Source: Tricholoma matsutake (lineage: Eukaryota > Basidiomycota > Agaricomycetes > Agaricales > Tricholomataceae). Taken from it: a stretch of 64,000 nucleotides of DNA. This document shows positions 31,581 through 42,840 of this stretch, piece by piece (position 1 is the first letter of the stretch; every line of letters begins with the position of its first letter). Where the stretch lies: NCBI GenBank assembly GCA_026075535.2, contig AP026541.1, forward strand, positions 1,054,001 through 1,118,000, read 5' to 3'. The notes beneath the pieces were generated by a model. The model made no database searches. It worked only from the letters and a program-made list of their open reading frames with translations, and was not told the origin of the DNA. A program made the position numbers and the translations under genes.

Positions 31581-32817
31581 TCACACGTACCAGTCCTCCT
31601 CCTCCTCCTCAGGTCCATCTGGCGAATCATCATCAGCTCCGGTTGCATCAGAATGTCTATCCTCCTTCCAAAGTCAACAAGTTAACGTCAAAATCACATC
31701 CAGGTTATGGATACAAGCTCACCTGATTTTCCGTGCCTGACTCCAGCCGTTCCGCTTCGAGGAAACGGTGGATGAGGAAGAAGTGCTGCGCGGATGCTTC
31801 AGATCCAAAAAGAATAGGCAGGGACCATTCGTTGTTTGGAGGTAAAGCGTCTTCGACGTTGGGTTTCACGGACTCCATTGCGCCCTCCTCGAGTTCCGTA
31901 TGACGAATGAATTTAGCATTCGTTCCCTCCTTCGTTTTCAGTTCTCCCTCCCTGTCTGCAGCCTTGGAACGTCTTTTCCCTGGCTTGTATGGAATCTTAT
32001 CTGATCCGGAAGGCGGAGGTGGCGATGCGTCACGGTATTTTCCCTTGGGGTGCATTTTTGCTGGGCGAGGGTGACTTTTACGAGTCCTCAACTCAGAAAC
32101 GTCATGGGGGATTGCGTCACCTTCTTCGAGCGTGATCTCGTCCAGGGGCGCTGCTAAATTTTGGGGTAAGCTGAACTCCTGCGTGACCTGGGCAGCACGC
32201 GTAGAAATCATCCAGGACCACCATTCTCCGCAACATGACACTAATACTATATTGTTCAGTGATGGCTGCATAAGAAATGCATGCTCGACCTGTTTGCCCA
32301 AGTCATGTCGCGCTGACTTCATCTGGGTAAGCAAATCCTGCAAGAAAACATCTCTCGATTTTGCATGACGTGTGGGTGGACGCTTGAGTTCTGCGATGAG
32401 GGATATCTTCATCATCTTCACCCGCACATCACGCCACAAATTGAAGTCTGTTGGGAATAACGCAGGAGGGGTAGGTAGCGCGGCGGAGATGTGGCGTCTG
32501 ACGAGGTCAAATACCGCAATTGAAAAGTCAGGTGTCAGCTCTTTTGCCTCTGCCTGAGCAGTTGTAGATATGGACGTATCCGCTGCCAACGGTTTATCAT
32601 CGAGTGTATCAAGCTGGAACTGTGGCATGACAATGAAACCAGGTGCAAGGTCGTCTACGAGGTCCAGAAGCACAAAATTCCAGAACGAATGAAAGTGGTT
32701 TTCTAAGCGTCGAGAGTTCCACTGCCCACTGTAGGCAAACGAAATTGCAACAATCCAGCTCGAAAGGCCTCGAGATGACAATCCTGGAAGGGTGAAGTCG
32801 GAGTGACAGTGAGACAT
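31581..32817 (-). CDS. Conserved fungal hypothetical protein, two exons, 392 residues
   Basis: This is the most convincing intact gene in the window. Exon 1 (32817-31723) starts MSHCHSDFTLPGLSSRG. A 58-bp intron (31722-31665, GTGAGC...GGAAG) leads to exon 2 (31664-31581), which ends in an acidic tail (PEEEEEDWYV). Conserved-looking parts are FNLWRDVRVKMMKISLIAEL with AELK at residues 142-145, then KRPPTR, and VSCCGEWWSW near 193-202. An acidic-x-Lys pair after hydrophobic residues is seen in PD-(D/E)XK folds, but a nuclease role is only a guess. The second half is Pro/Lys-rich and disordered. It has no premature stop and retains CpG, unlike its surroundings. Confidence 0.7.
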
Positions 32818-33292
32818 ATTGCGTTATGTTTTGGGTGTGCTCAAGAAATGGGACGTATTTATAGTTCATAATCCTCCTCGTCTTGCTGGACAGAGCTTTT
32901 CTTTATTGTTCTTGTGGCAGAATAAGGACGCTAGGTCAAAAGCACTGCTTTTGGACCAAGCAAACCTTGAACAACCCCAAGTCATCCTTATTAGTTTGGC
33001 CTCCATTGTCCCATCTCTGAGGGGATCTCGGAGATTCGACATCCTCTCAATGGTTACTCAACGGGAGTGGTGAGCATCTCGTTCGAATTTCACCATGTGA
33101 CACACAAAGGGAGGCCATGGTCGTCACAGACCTGAATATTGCGCACAACTTGTCGTACTTGCAGGGAAGCTAATTTCAAATTGTGGCCCTGTGGTGTGAG
33201 GTTGTGTGGCGTTCATTTGCCACAGATGGCACGTGCGTTGGGTTGGGGACGCATAAGAATAATAACAATAAAGCACACAGTCGTGTTGTCGC
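32818..33292. other. Upstream region of the two-exon gene; no gene seen
   Basis: This stretch lies 5' of the minus-strand gene and should hold its promoter. A GTATTTATAG stretch at 32853-32862 lies about 40 bp upstream of the ATG. No convincing coding frame is present. Confidence 0.4.
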
Positions 33293-33306
33293 GATCTATT
33301 AACCTT

Positions 33307-34208
33307 TTTTTTTTTTTTTTTTTTGGATTAAGGATTTATTCCTTTTTTAAAAGGGCGCCCGAACACAATCCCCTGGAAGTAGGCTACACCTAAAGAACCC
33401 TCCTCATCGATAAGCACCTGAACCACTACCACGCCCTCTCAAGCTTGCAGGACTGGCTGATGCGCTTCCTCCCACTACGGTATTCTATACTTCCCGAGCC
33501 CACATGAGCGCCGAGGCTTCCAGCTGTCAGCGAACTGCATAGTTGGTGTACGAACACGGGATCAATCACGGGAAGGCTTAACTTGTGCCTGTCGGAAAAG
33601 AAAAAATGATCGTGGTTAAACGAACAACTCTTGCCTTTACTCTGCAGTTCCGCCCCCCATCCCCCTCAACCGATACTCCCCCTGTTCCCCATCTATTCCT
33701 CCCATGGTATATATGTCCACGGCCCTTGCCAATGAAGTCCCAAGTCGAGTATGCCAACGCTCTCCCAATAGGGTGTAGGCTGTGCAGGGACAGTCCTATG
33801 ATCAGCCATTGGCGACCTTCCACTATTGGTCTTCCTCCCCGAAGGTTGTAGGTCTCTACCCAATTGACAACGGATTGCGCCCTTGACACAAGGCCAAGGT
33901 CTGCGCTAAGCAGAGCTGGTGGCGGTACATCGAGGCCTCGAAAATGGTGCCTGAGTCGCATTGAGGGTAAGATGGATAGCAGGGCATTCCTGCCGCCAGC
34001 AAGAGCATGTGGGGTCCACCACGCAAATCGTCGCGATGAACTCCGATAAGATAAAATGAAGGGGTAGTTTATAAAGGATGACGGCTCGAGCCATGAGAGA
34101 GGCCCGACAGTGATTAGTGAGGAGGTGTTAGGTAGAATAAAGCACAGTCATAGTGGGGGCACCGAATTCCCACGACCGGATGGTGGTGGTTAAAGATCAA
34201 GAAGCGGT
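33307..34208 (-). pseudogene. Processed retrocopy with A tail and 14-bp target duplication
   Basis: GATCTATTAACCTT occurs at 33293-33306 and 34209-34222. On the minus strand the insert ends in an A tail of about 20 bases, with AATAAA about 12 nt upstream of it, as in a polyadenylated mRNA. A minus-strand frame of 127 codons (33961-33578) and another starting MARAVILYKLP (34094) exist, but I recognise neither. It is best read as a 0.9-kb mRNA copy placed by LINE machinery. The source gene is unknown. Confidence 0.65.
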
Positions 34209-34495
34209 GATCTATTAACCTTGAACGTTGAACAACTTGAATATTCATTCGAATTCAAACAATTGAAACAAAGGGCCTTGAAAGGCTTTGTCAGCTTCGA
34301 CACGTGATGATTGGTTGATATAAATTCGACTCTCGCGATCAACGAATTGCCAAATTACGTATCCTACAACAATGTGCGTATCCTCCCAGTCCTGGGTGTC
34401 CAAATCAGCTCTGAGACACTTATAGGGACGATTCACAAGGCAGTGACCGGAAGCTGCCACTCATAACCTGCGAATCCCTTCCCAAGTCGCCACCT

Positions 34496-34852
34496 TTGGC
34501 CAACACTTGCCGCATTAATGGACCCGTAGTATTTTTCCGAGTCCTTGCGTTCACTGTGCCAATGGACTTCGAGCTAAAATGGGCTGAGGACAACCAAATC
34601 GGTATTGGCAAGAAGCCTCACGTTAAGCGCGACCTTGCATTGCCTTCAATTCTAAGTAGGCTCTCCCCCGACTGCCGCCGAATCGCAGTTGTCCCGCTCG
34701 ACAATGGTGCAGGGTGCTTCTCCATTGTCGTCGCTACGAACGGGACGGCCGATGATCTGGAAAGGGCGAAGGATGTGGAGATGATACAGTCCGTCCAGCG
34801 AGTCCTGGGTACAATGGAGCCCCCGGCGTGGTATCGCCCCCGACGAACTTAG
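34496..34852 (+). CDS. Hypothetical protein, 118 residues
   Basis: An uninterrupted, CpG-rich frame in the gene island. A second Met at codon 23 (MDFELKWAEDNQIGIG) may be the true start. The product has PSILSRLSPDCRRIAVVPLD and ends PPAWYRPRRT. No family recognised. GTGAGT occurs right at the stop (34850), so a downstream exon is possible. Confidence 0.4.
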   Translation: MANTCRINGPVVFFRVLAFTVPMDFELKWAEDNQIGIGKKPHVKRDLALPSILSRLSPDCRRIAVVPLDNGAGCFSIVVATNGTADDLERAKDVEMIQSVQRVLGTMEPPAWYRPRRT

Positions 34853-34939
34853 TGAGTTTCATCTTCTTGCCTCGCTACTATTCTCATACCGCACCCTTTC
34901 TCCCAGATTCCCAGATTATCGTCGTGGATGTCTATTTTG

Positions 34940-35206
34940 TTATTTACTGTCTTGTATAATAACGCACTCATACACCCTTCGGATGTTGAACCTCAATGAA
35001 CCGTGAAATTTCCACAAAGCAGTGGCATCCACCTTGAAGAGGTTTTCAGCTTGCATTCCTAGGCATCTCTTTTCCTTCATCAGCCAGCCCTCAAAAGTCA
35101 ATACCTCGACAAGATTGAAGCACTCAAACAAGTTCACTGCGACTTGTGGGCTAAATCGGGGCAGAACAACATATGCGCCCTTGTGTCCCTCGTATAAATG
35201 GGTCAT
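34940..35206 (-). CDS. Hypothetical protein, 88 residues
   Basis: It starts MTHLYEGHKGAYVVLPRFSP and contains VNLFECFNLVEVLTFEGWLM. Composition is protein-like and there are no stops, but length is short and I recognise no family. It could be one exon of a longer gene. Confidence 0.3.
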   Translation of the reverse strand: MTHLYEGHKGAYVVLPRFSPQVAVNLFECFNLVEVLTFEGWLMKEKRCLGMQAENLFKVDATALWKFHGSLRFNIRRVYECVIIQDSK

Positions 35207-35359
35207 CAGCGCTCAGCGCTCAGCGGTGGATGAACCTGGGACGTGTGGTGGTGGTGGGTCGGTTGGGGTCCTACTTGGGCAAGTCGCTTTCCAAGGAACT
35301 CTAGTTCTTCTCGGTGTAGCTCTTAACAGCTTCGATTAATCGAACAACCGGTATAAATT

Positions 35360-35653
35360 TTGCAGAGGTTGTTATCGCGCTTGACGAATTTCTTTACATC
35401 CTCGAATTTCCCAGTAAATTTACGAGGTTCCTTTTTTGCTCAGAGAGCAGGCATCATAACGGGAGTTCGAGTATATGAATGTGACATAGTATTAGCGGGG
35501 ATCTGCCATGCTGAGGGTTCAGGGAAGGATGCGCTTAGGCTGATCTGTGAAAAGGATGGGCTACTAACTGGCGAAGAGTTAGTGGGTGATGGAATGGAGA
35601 TTGATGGGGAAAGATCGGATATCCGAGTGCTGTGTGCAAGTACTGAGTACTGA
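35360..35653 (+). CDS. Hypothetical small open frame, 97 residues
   Basis: It reads MQRLLSRLTNFFTSSN and later GVRVYECDIVLAGICHAEGS. Nothing diagnostic is seen and it may be chance. The next 250 bases to about 35900 hold only short frames. Confidence 0.2.
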   Translation: MQRLLSRLTNFFTSSNFPVNLRGSFFAQRAGIITGVRVYECDIVLAGICHAEGSGKDALRLICEKDGLLTGEELVGDGMEIDGERSDIRVLCASTEY

Positions 35654-36279
35654 AATGTCGAATGCTGATGGTGTCTGGATTAAACGATGGGCTATCGGAT
35701 GGGGGTATAGGCATGCAATTTGCCTTGACCCTAAAAATCCTTTATCTGTGAAGATAAAAACAAATGACTCCCCTCGCGGTGCAAATGTATACGATGTCAA
35801 TCCTGTCTATCCACATCAACAAACCCTAATTGGCTCCACGTAAGCTGTGCAGATCTGTCTGACATTGCATAGATTGCCGAATCTGCACAGCCTCTGCTGC
35901 GTGACTCAAGACGAGTGTAGCGTGAACTGAGGTCCGCCAAAGCGGACCCCAAAATGAATAGGCGATGATGCTCGCGATGCGAAGCCTTGTTCAACAACTA
36001 ACTGTGTTGCTTGTGGACGAGATGGGGGTTGAAAGGAAGCAACACCTCTTTTACTCACTACAAGGATCCAACTGGTAGTGGTAGCAACTGCTGAGAACCA
36101 GCTGAACCCTGTGAAATGAGACCCTAACTGAGCATACAGCTTATAAAGATTGGTGAAAACCCTCACGATGTAGATAGTTGTTGAGACTGTAAGATGGAGG
36201 AGCCTCAAGGTGAAGCCTTGTTCAACAACTAACTGTAAGAGTGAGAGCCTGAACCAACAATGAGCGCGAAGACAGGGAG

Positions 36280-37550
36280 TCTCCTTCATCCCAGGGAGCA
36301 GCTCTGTACTGGCCAGAGGATCTGACCATTGCCCAGCGGCCACTTCACGATCACGGAAAGCATGGATTGCTTCAGCATCTTCCGGATCAGAAACATAGTT
36401 GGGAGTGACCTCTTCCAGCTCGATTTTCCACTCCCCTTTGTCAAAAGGCCAGAATCCCTCCTGCAGACCCTTCATGACTGACTGCACAAAAGGCCTGTTT
36501 GGATGGCTAACCAACAGGAGCTCAAGCTTGTCCACATTGAAAGGGGTCTCAACTTTGATATAGTCGCCAAGTGACTGAAGCGATGTTTGAATTGCTGGAT
36601 CGTCGAGAAGGCGCTGAGGTGGTGAAGGCAAAGGTGGAGCAGACTCAGTGTAAAGGGCCGAAGGAGAAATATAATTATTAGCACTGTCAGACCAAACAAA
36701 ACCTCGGCAGAACTGAGGGGCATCAGGAATGTCTGCTGATTTATGTTTTAGTGAGGGGGAAATGATCGAGGTCCCTTTTCAACAAATGCAGCCACCTTTT
36801 CCTGTGACTCCAGTGACTCCCATTCCATTGCGATTTTGGAGGAGAGCAAAGCATGACTCGTTATCCTTTGCTCGATGTCCTTCGCCACAAATGCAGCACA
36901 CCCCATGCTTCCTATGGTTTGGGCATACCTCGGCCTTGCACGTACCAAAATTCCAATTACGACAAGGAATATCCACGTGCTTCTGATTGCTTCCTGAGGC
37001 AACAGGCTGAGACAACACTGCACGCTTATTTCCATGAGGAGCAGCTGATGGAGCAGGAGAAAGCATTTGTGTAAGGAGAGGAAAGTTGAGTTGGTCCCGA
37101 TCCCCAAGGTGGAAAGGTCTCTTGGAGTACTTGTCTCGAACATGCACATCAAACGAGATGGCAATGAGCAGATTCAATGGCGCAGCTCAGAAAAGATCCA
37201 TAACGATTGTCCTATACTCACGTAACTCCACTTCTTGGTGAGGAAAGAAGAAAGCAAATGCCTCCAGACCACGCACTAAAGACCCAAGTCCAATCAGCCT
37301 CCAAACGAAGGGGGCATTTGGAAAATGCCTGGTCCTTTTTAACAAGTGCATAACCCACTCCAAAGTCCTTTGGATCGTCATGGTGGTTGTAGCCCTTGTC
37401 CATTGAGGCGAAAAGCTTCTCGAAATCAACGAAATGGTCAAGCAAGATCTTACGCCAGACAGTACATGGCAGAGGATCCCCAACAGGGGCAAATTGAGCC
37501 TTGTTGACAAGAATGTCCTGAGGAGTCTGAGGACTGTAGACCATAAGCAA
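36280..37550 (-). pseudogene. DIRS-type gag and start of pol
   Basis: From 37550 the minus strand reads HFVDFEKLFASMDKGYN and LEADWTWVFSAW, then after a frameshift VELREYRTIVMDLF and FDVHVRDKYSKRPF. A Cys/His cluster follows (CRNWNFGTCKAEVCPNHRKH, GVCCICGEGHRAKDNESC). Then come RGFVWSDSANNYISPSAL and the pol start LGDYIKVETPFNVDKLELLL, RPFVQSVMKGLQEGFWPFD, ending LLPGMK. This matches polyproteins of an Agaricomycete tyrosine-recombinase-type family, as I recall it. TGA stops at 37187-37189 and 36779-36781 sit where Arg fits. The catalytic reverse transcriptase part is missing. Confidence 0.55.
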
Positions 37551-37600
37551 CTCTTGGGTTTTTTCGAGATAAGGGTCAGTGACCAGAGGGTCCGAGAGCT

Positions 37601-37797
37601 TTGAAACTAAGTAGTATCACGATTCTGGTAGTCAAATGGTCTTTGCATAGATACCGGACCTCTGTTTGCCAAAGCGGACCCCAAAATGAATAGGCGATGA
37701 TGCGAGCATGCTAACACAAGACTTAAACAACATATGAGTATCTACGCAAAGACCATTTGACTACCAGAATCATGATACTACTTAGTTCCAAAACAAA
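37601..37797. mobile_element. Foldback element, about 195 bp
   Basis: Two arms of about 42 bp, 37605-37648 and 37752-37795, are inverted complements with only about three differences. Both contain GGTAGTCAAATGGTCTTTGC or its complement. The loop is about 105 bp. It sits inside the right repeat of the DIRS-type remnant. No clear target duplication was found. Confidence 0.6.
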
Positions 37798-38170
37798 AAG
37801 AGAGGGAAGTGGTGGGTGGGCCGCAAAGAAATTCAAGCGTTCCAAAAACTGTTCGATAACACCTGGATCTGCCCGAATAAGGAGTTAGCAATGAGAGGGG
37901 CACTGACATTACTACTCACTGCAAGGATCAAACTGGTAGTGGAAGCAACTGCTGAGAGATAATACCAGTTGAATCCTGTAAATGAGACCCTAACTGAGTG
38001 TACAACTTATAAAGATTAGTGAAAACCCTCATGATGTAGGTAGCTGTTGAGATGAAGCCTCGATGCAAAGCCTTGTTCAACAACTAACCATAAGAGTGAG
38101 AGCTTGAACCAACAACAAGCGCGAAGCGCTTACCTGTGTTGCTTGTGGACGAGATGGGGGTCGAAAGGGG

Positions 38171-38759
38171 GAGTCTCCTAATCGTGCTGGAACCTTTTAT
38201 AGCCAGACATCTGCTAGCCCCTAGCACCTGACCACAAACAGCAGAATTAGGAGCCTGAGCGGAGCTCAGCACGGGTAGCAGAGCTAGACAGGAGGTAGCT
38301 TGGTGAGGCGCAGAGGCCTACAAAAAGGCTCCTTACCCTTGGAACCTGCCCTTATGACAAACCATAGACCCATGCTATGACTCTTTATGGTCATCTACAA
38401 TTAGCTAAGCAGAGCTGTGTACCTGTGGGTGAACCAAATTAATACTGTGCATTGCACTAGTCACACATAGCTTTGTAGATTTATATACAACCTCTTGTTT
38501 ACAGTTTAGATATACCAGTGCCATGTAGATACTATATATACCAAGGTATGTAGCTAATTCCCTATCCAACTATACACACTCTTTATTTGCAACAGCACAA
38601 ACACATTGGTGCAACAAAACAGAAAGAATGTTTTCTGGATCGAGAGACTTCAGTTGTTGTTGATCAGAGTGTGTAGCCCTTGAATGGCTTGAGTGTTTCT
38701 CTTTATTGTCACTCTGGAATTTCTCCTGCAGTTCCCATATGTAATCTAAAGTGAACAAT
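38171..38759. other. No gene seen
   Basis: A stretch rich in CTAGC/GAGCC motifs (38180-38340), then A/T-rich sequence. I see no coding frame of note. Confidence 0.4.
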
Positions 38760-40110
38760 TAGATGTAGATTGCACTGTTGAAGAAGTTAGACCAACGTCT
38801 CCCCAAGATCCAGCTTTTCCAAAATCCATCCTATAAAGTCAAAAGGAAAAGGTCTATGCAGCTCAAGGTCCCATTCATGCTTTTCATATTTCTCCAACCA
38901 GATCTCTGCATTTCCTGGATCTGCGTGACAGAAAGCATAAAAAATAGCTCTAACCTCTGGATTAAGCCAAACAACTCCATATTCTGCCCTGCAAGCTGTA
39001 AATGGAAATAGGAGTGGAGCTCAGCATCTCCCAAGTTGTCATCCCCATATTTGAGATGATGGCTCTGGTCATCAGTCATGAGGAACTGATCCTGGTCATC
39101 ATTAAACCATCCACCAGCAATGGCTGCGAGCCAGGTGGGATGGAAGCCAGCCATCTCCCAATTGATCACACTGGTGATCATGCCACTGTGTGGGTCAACA
39201 AGAATGTTCCAGCTACTGAGATCACCACGAGAGAAATGGAATGTTTTGTCTGGCAGGTCAGAGGATGAGCCTATAAAACCTCTGTAGAGATGCCAGATGG
39301 TGCAGTATACCTCAAATACCTTATTAAAAGCCCAACAGTCCAGTTTATTGTTTGGCCTTGTGGGCAGTCAACCGTGAAAGGCAAACACTTTAAGAAAATC
39401 AAATTCAGAATCGAAAGGTCCACAAAGGCTAGCTGGGACTTGGTTGGGGTAATCTAGCAAAGTAATGTCATTCATTGGCCTGATACAGAATTGGATGTTT
39501 TGAGTAAAAGTTGTGGCCTCGCATAAAGGGTGGCTATCCAAGGGATACCAAAGGGCATAGTGGCCAGTGTTAGAGTCATCTTTGTGAAGCTCTGGTAATA
39601 GGCTTCCAATATATGATGTCATTATTATAAACAATGAAGACATGACCATAGCCAAGTCGACACTGGTGTGCAACTTTTGCTGATTCATAGGCCTCCTGAA
39701 AAAGTCTCCAAGGAGTTTGCCCCATATATTCCATCAAAATCCATTCAGCTCTGACTGGGTTGTTGGCTCAGGAGCAGTATATGTATACTTGTGGCATTGG
39801 TATGTCAGTGCATGCTAGATTGATGAGAATCAGGGAATCAGGGCAGGGGCACACTAAAATGGATGCTTACATTGGACTATTTCCAGGCCACCACCTCAGC
39901 TTCAGTCTTGACCATCTCACGAACAGGTAGCACAACATGTCTAACTACTTGAAAGTTGTTCTCAAGAGTGAACAAAAACACACATGCATATGAACCCCTG
40001 TTCATCGAGGAATGGTGACAAACACCCATGCAAAAATGGTTGATGATGATGCACTTGAAAGCATCAAGATTAATGTTTGCATACATAGAGACACTCCTAG
40101 AGTCATCCAC
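38760..40110 (-). pseudogene. APH-family (aminoglycoside phosphotransferase-like) kinase
   Basis: Fragments on the minus strand follow the APH order. The N-lobe has GSYACVFLFTLENNFQVVR and VLPVREMVKTEAEVVAW. The hinge is AEWILMEYMGQTPWRLFQ. The catalytic loop RGDLSSWNILVDP at about 39205-39235 has Arg where HGD is usual. The DFG-like INWEMAGFHPTWLAAIAGGWF follows. Such kinases phosphorylate small molecules; substrates of the fungal family are mostly unknown. Stops (39368-39370, 39768-39770) and frameshifts break it. Some gaps may be introns, but the stops make it a pseudogene. Confidence 0.75.
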
Positions 40111-40336
40111 AGTTTGGTCCTGTTTCTGTACTTAGGTTTTTCTAAGCACTTGATCCTTACATGTCACAACAGTACTGTGCCTGGCCTAGTAGTCAGCCAG
40201 GCTAGTTAAAATGACATAGTATAGATTGAATACATACTGTGGTGAAAAATGTTGACTTTTGGGGGGCAGACAACTAAGTTACCTTGTGTCTGGGATGCTT
40301 TCCAGATTTTTTTTGTGGTGTTGTTGAAGAGATATG

Positions 40337-40738
40337 TGTTAGGAAACCACCCCATTACCTAATAAAATTTCATTTTTATTTTATTATGTCGAATTATGCT
40401 ACATGACGCCAAATGACACTACACTTTGATACCATGAGAATTTTATTTCACATGCATCAATATGTACATGCATGTACGAGTGCGTCGGTAACAACAATGT
40501 ACAATATATGTAACATAGTATATAAACCCTAAATATACGCCTAGGGGACCCTAGTTGTGTTCTCTCAGGTATTCCACCTACACTTTCGGCGTGGAAGGCC
40601 TTTGTCAACAAACTCACCTATTAATAACCCCTCGCATCAAAACCATCAGTTCCCCCATCACAAGCATGGATCCTGCCCCCTTCTTGTAGAGAGAACCCAC
40701 ATGGTGTTAGCTAGCAGATAGTGGGTGTCGCCCTAACA
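40337..40738 (+). repeat. Gypsy-3 5' LTR, 402 bp
   Basis: It starts TGTTAGGAAACC and ends TCGCCCTAACA, with inverted tips TGTTAGG/CCTAACA. A TATATAAACCC box lies at about 40517-40527. Confidence 0.93.
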
Positions 40739-41224
40739 GAAGAACACAACTTCCCATATCAGTGCACCTTCTCTTATTTGTGCATACATCATTGTTTCAC
40801 CACACCACATCCGATTACTCATCCTTTTGGCATGAGCCAGAAGTACTTGTATATATGTAATCTACCTTTTCTTTCATAAGCCAATGCTGGGCCTCGCCTT
40901 ACATTGCGACTGCCAGTGATTGAGAGGCAGCACTCATCATTAGGACAGCTGCAACCAGACAACCGATTGGATCTGGTTTAGTTACAATTTACATCACTCT
41001 ATTTGGACGACTATTTTAGTTACAAGCTGAATTCAGTGTTATCTCCGAGATCAGGCACTGTTGGAAGGGTTATTGATCTGAAGTGTCAAATTAGGTGCCT
41101 GATGAATGATGAATGATTGACAAATGATTGATGAATGCTCACGTGACCCATAAACATTTGGAGAGGTCTCAAAAAAAAAATCTTGAATTTGTCAAAGAAG
41201 TGATTCATCACAGATTTTACAATT
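40739..41224. other. Gypsy-3 leader
   Basis: Non-coding leader between the 5' LTR and gag. No primer site matching a tRNA 3' end (TGG...) is obvious right after the LTR, so the priming mode is unclear. Confidence 0.5.
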
Positions 41225-42320
41225 ATGTCCGAACCTTCAACTTCTAATCCTGGTCCTAATCCTGTTCCCACACCTGCACTAGAGGCAAAAATTGATGTGC
41301 TTACAGCACAAATGTCCCAATTAGTGTCGGTGTTGGCAGCATCACAGCCCAGACAAGTGGAAGTACAGCGAGAGATGACAGGAGAAAGAGATGATGAGAT
41401 GGAGGAGATGGTGGAGTGGATGTCACAGGAGGATGAGATGGTGGAGAAATTTGGAAATGGAAAAGTGCACTTACCTAAGTATGTGCCCCCACAAATCTTT
41501 GATGGTACCATGGAGAATACAAAATCCTTCATCAGCTCTATAGTATTGTACATCCATGGGAGGAAGCCAGAGTTTTGTACAGCTGAGTCTAGGATTATGT
41601 TTGCTCTCTCATACATTCAGGGGGGGAAAGCACAGTTCTGGAGAAACGAGGCTATTAATCAAATTGCTGTGGGAAATAAACCCTTTGCAACTTTCAAGGA
41701 ATTTTTGGAGAGATTGGAGGCACAGTTTGGAGACCCTAATCCAAAGGTGACAGCCAATGCTAAATTAAAGACCATGCGCCAAGGTTCCGTAACGGTGGAT
41801 GAATTTATTTTGCAGTTCAAAGCAGAAGCTTCGCAAACGGATATGGGAGAAGCCACATTGGTAGAGTTTTTGAAAGCAGGATTAAATCCCTCTTTGTTCA
41901 AGTCTATCAACCAACTACCTTCCATGCCAGAGAAGTTGGATGAGTGGTATAATTGGGCAATGCGCCTTGACCGGCAATATCGGCAGGAACAGGCAGAGTC
42001 AAAGTTGATGTATGGAAGTAGTAAATTTGGAAAGTCATCAGGAGGAAAGTCTGAGAAAGGAAAGGTGCCTCAGGCACAAACTCCGAGGGCACAGCCACCA
42101 GCCATGGCAGTGACACCTATAGTTACAGAGTCAGCAGCACCAGCAGAGGCAATGGAGGTTGATCAAGCAGGGAGATGAGCCCCACTTAAATGTTTTAACT
42201 GTGGGCAGTTAGGACACATTTCTAGGAATTGTAGGCAGAAAAGAAAGATTAGAGAAGCTACAATTGAAAAAGTGAAGCCAGAGGAAGGCAGGCAGAAGAA
42301 TTTTGTGGAAGAGTCCCAGT
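41225..42320 (+). pseudogene. Gypsy-3 gag with zinc knuckle
   Basis: The frame starts MSEPSTSNPGPNPVPT, with a helical stretch (LEAKIDVLTAQMSQLVSVLA). The capsid core is KYVPPQIFDGTMENTKSFIS, FALSYIQGGKAQFWRNEA, FLERLEAQFGDPN and LKTMRQGSVTVDEFILQFK, a good Retrotrans_gag match. After TGA at 42176-42178 (Arg expected) comes the knuckle CFNCGQLGHISRNC at 42191-42232. A second TGA ends the reading at about 42320. The gag body itself (317 codons) is unbroken. Confidence 0.92.
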
Positions 42321-42529
42321 GAAGGTTTCCCCATTGGTGACCCAGAATCGTTACAACATATTAGTATCCAAGGAAACCCAGAGTAAATCAGAAAAGGAAA
42401 TCGAGGAGGAGTGCAACTGTTCTGAATCACGTGATGAAAAGGAGTACAACTGTTGTCAATCATGTGACAAAGAAAATTGTCACATGTCATTTCCGAAAAC
42501 CCTTAAATTATTTATTTTCTCGGCATGAA

Positions 42530-42840
42530 TAGAACCTGAAATCACCTTGACTGTGGGACTGAAGACAGTGGACATGCATGCAGCGATTGATATGGAAGTG
42601 TTGCTTGATAGTGGTGCTACAGGATTATTCATTAATCGGTCCTTAATTACCAGAAATGGTATTAACACATGCAAGCTGGCGCAACCTATAATGGTGTACA
42701 ATATTGATGGAACAGTCAATCATGCAGGAACTATCAAGGAGGAGGTGAGTATCAGGAGCATCAGGAGTGAGCTGTATTCGAAGTGTGTGATCTTGGGAAA
42801 ACCAATCTAATAATAGGATGTCCATGGTTACAGAAGCATA
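42530..42840 (+). pseudogene. Gypsy-3 aspartic protease
   Basis: It follows TGA at 42526-42528 (FSA to IEPEI, Arg expected). The active site EVLLDSGATGLFINRSL includes DSGA at 42607. A frameshift near 42770 separates it from the CDLGKTNLIIGCPWL segment. It would cleave the gag-pol polyprotein. Confidence 0.88.

Larger units (their letters stand above)
35925..38170 (-). mobile_element. DIRS-order retroelement remnant with direct repeats at both sides
   Basis: A central coding part is bracketed by related repeats: 35936-36285 and 37671-38170 share CAAAGCGGACCCCAAAATGA, then CAACTGGTAGTGG, TGAGACCCTAACTGAG, and CCTTGTTCAACAACTAAC, in the same orientation. In the right copy these pieces are spread by extra sequence. 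Direct or split repeats are typical of DIRS-order elements. No tyrosine recombinase is visible, so the order is assigned from the coding similarity below. Confidence 0.45.
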
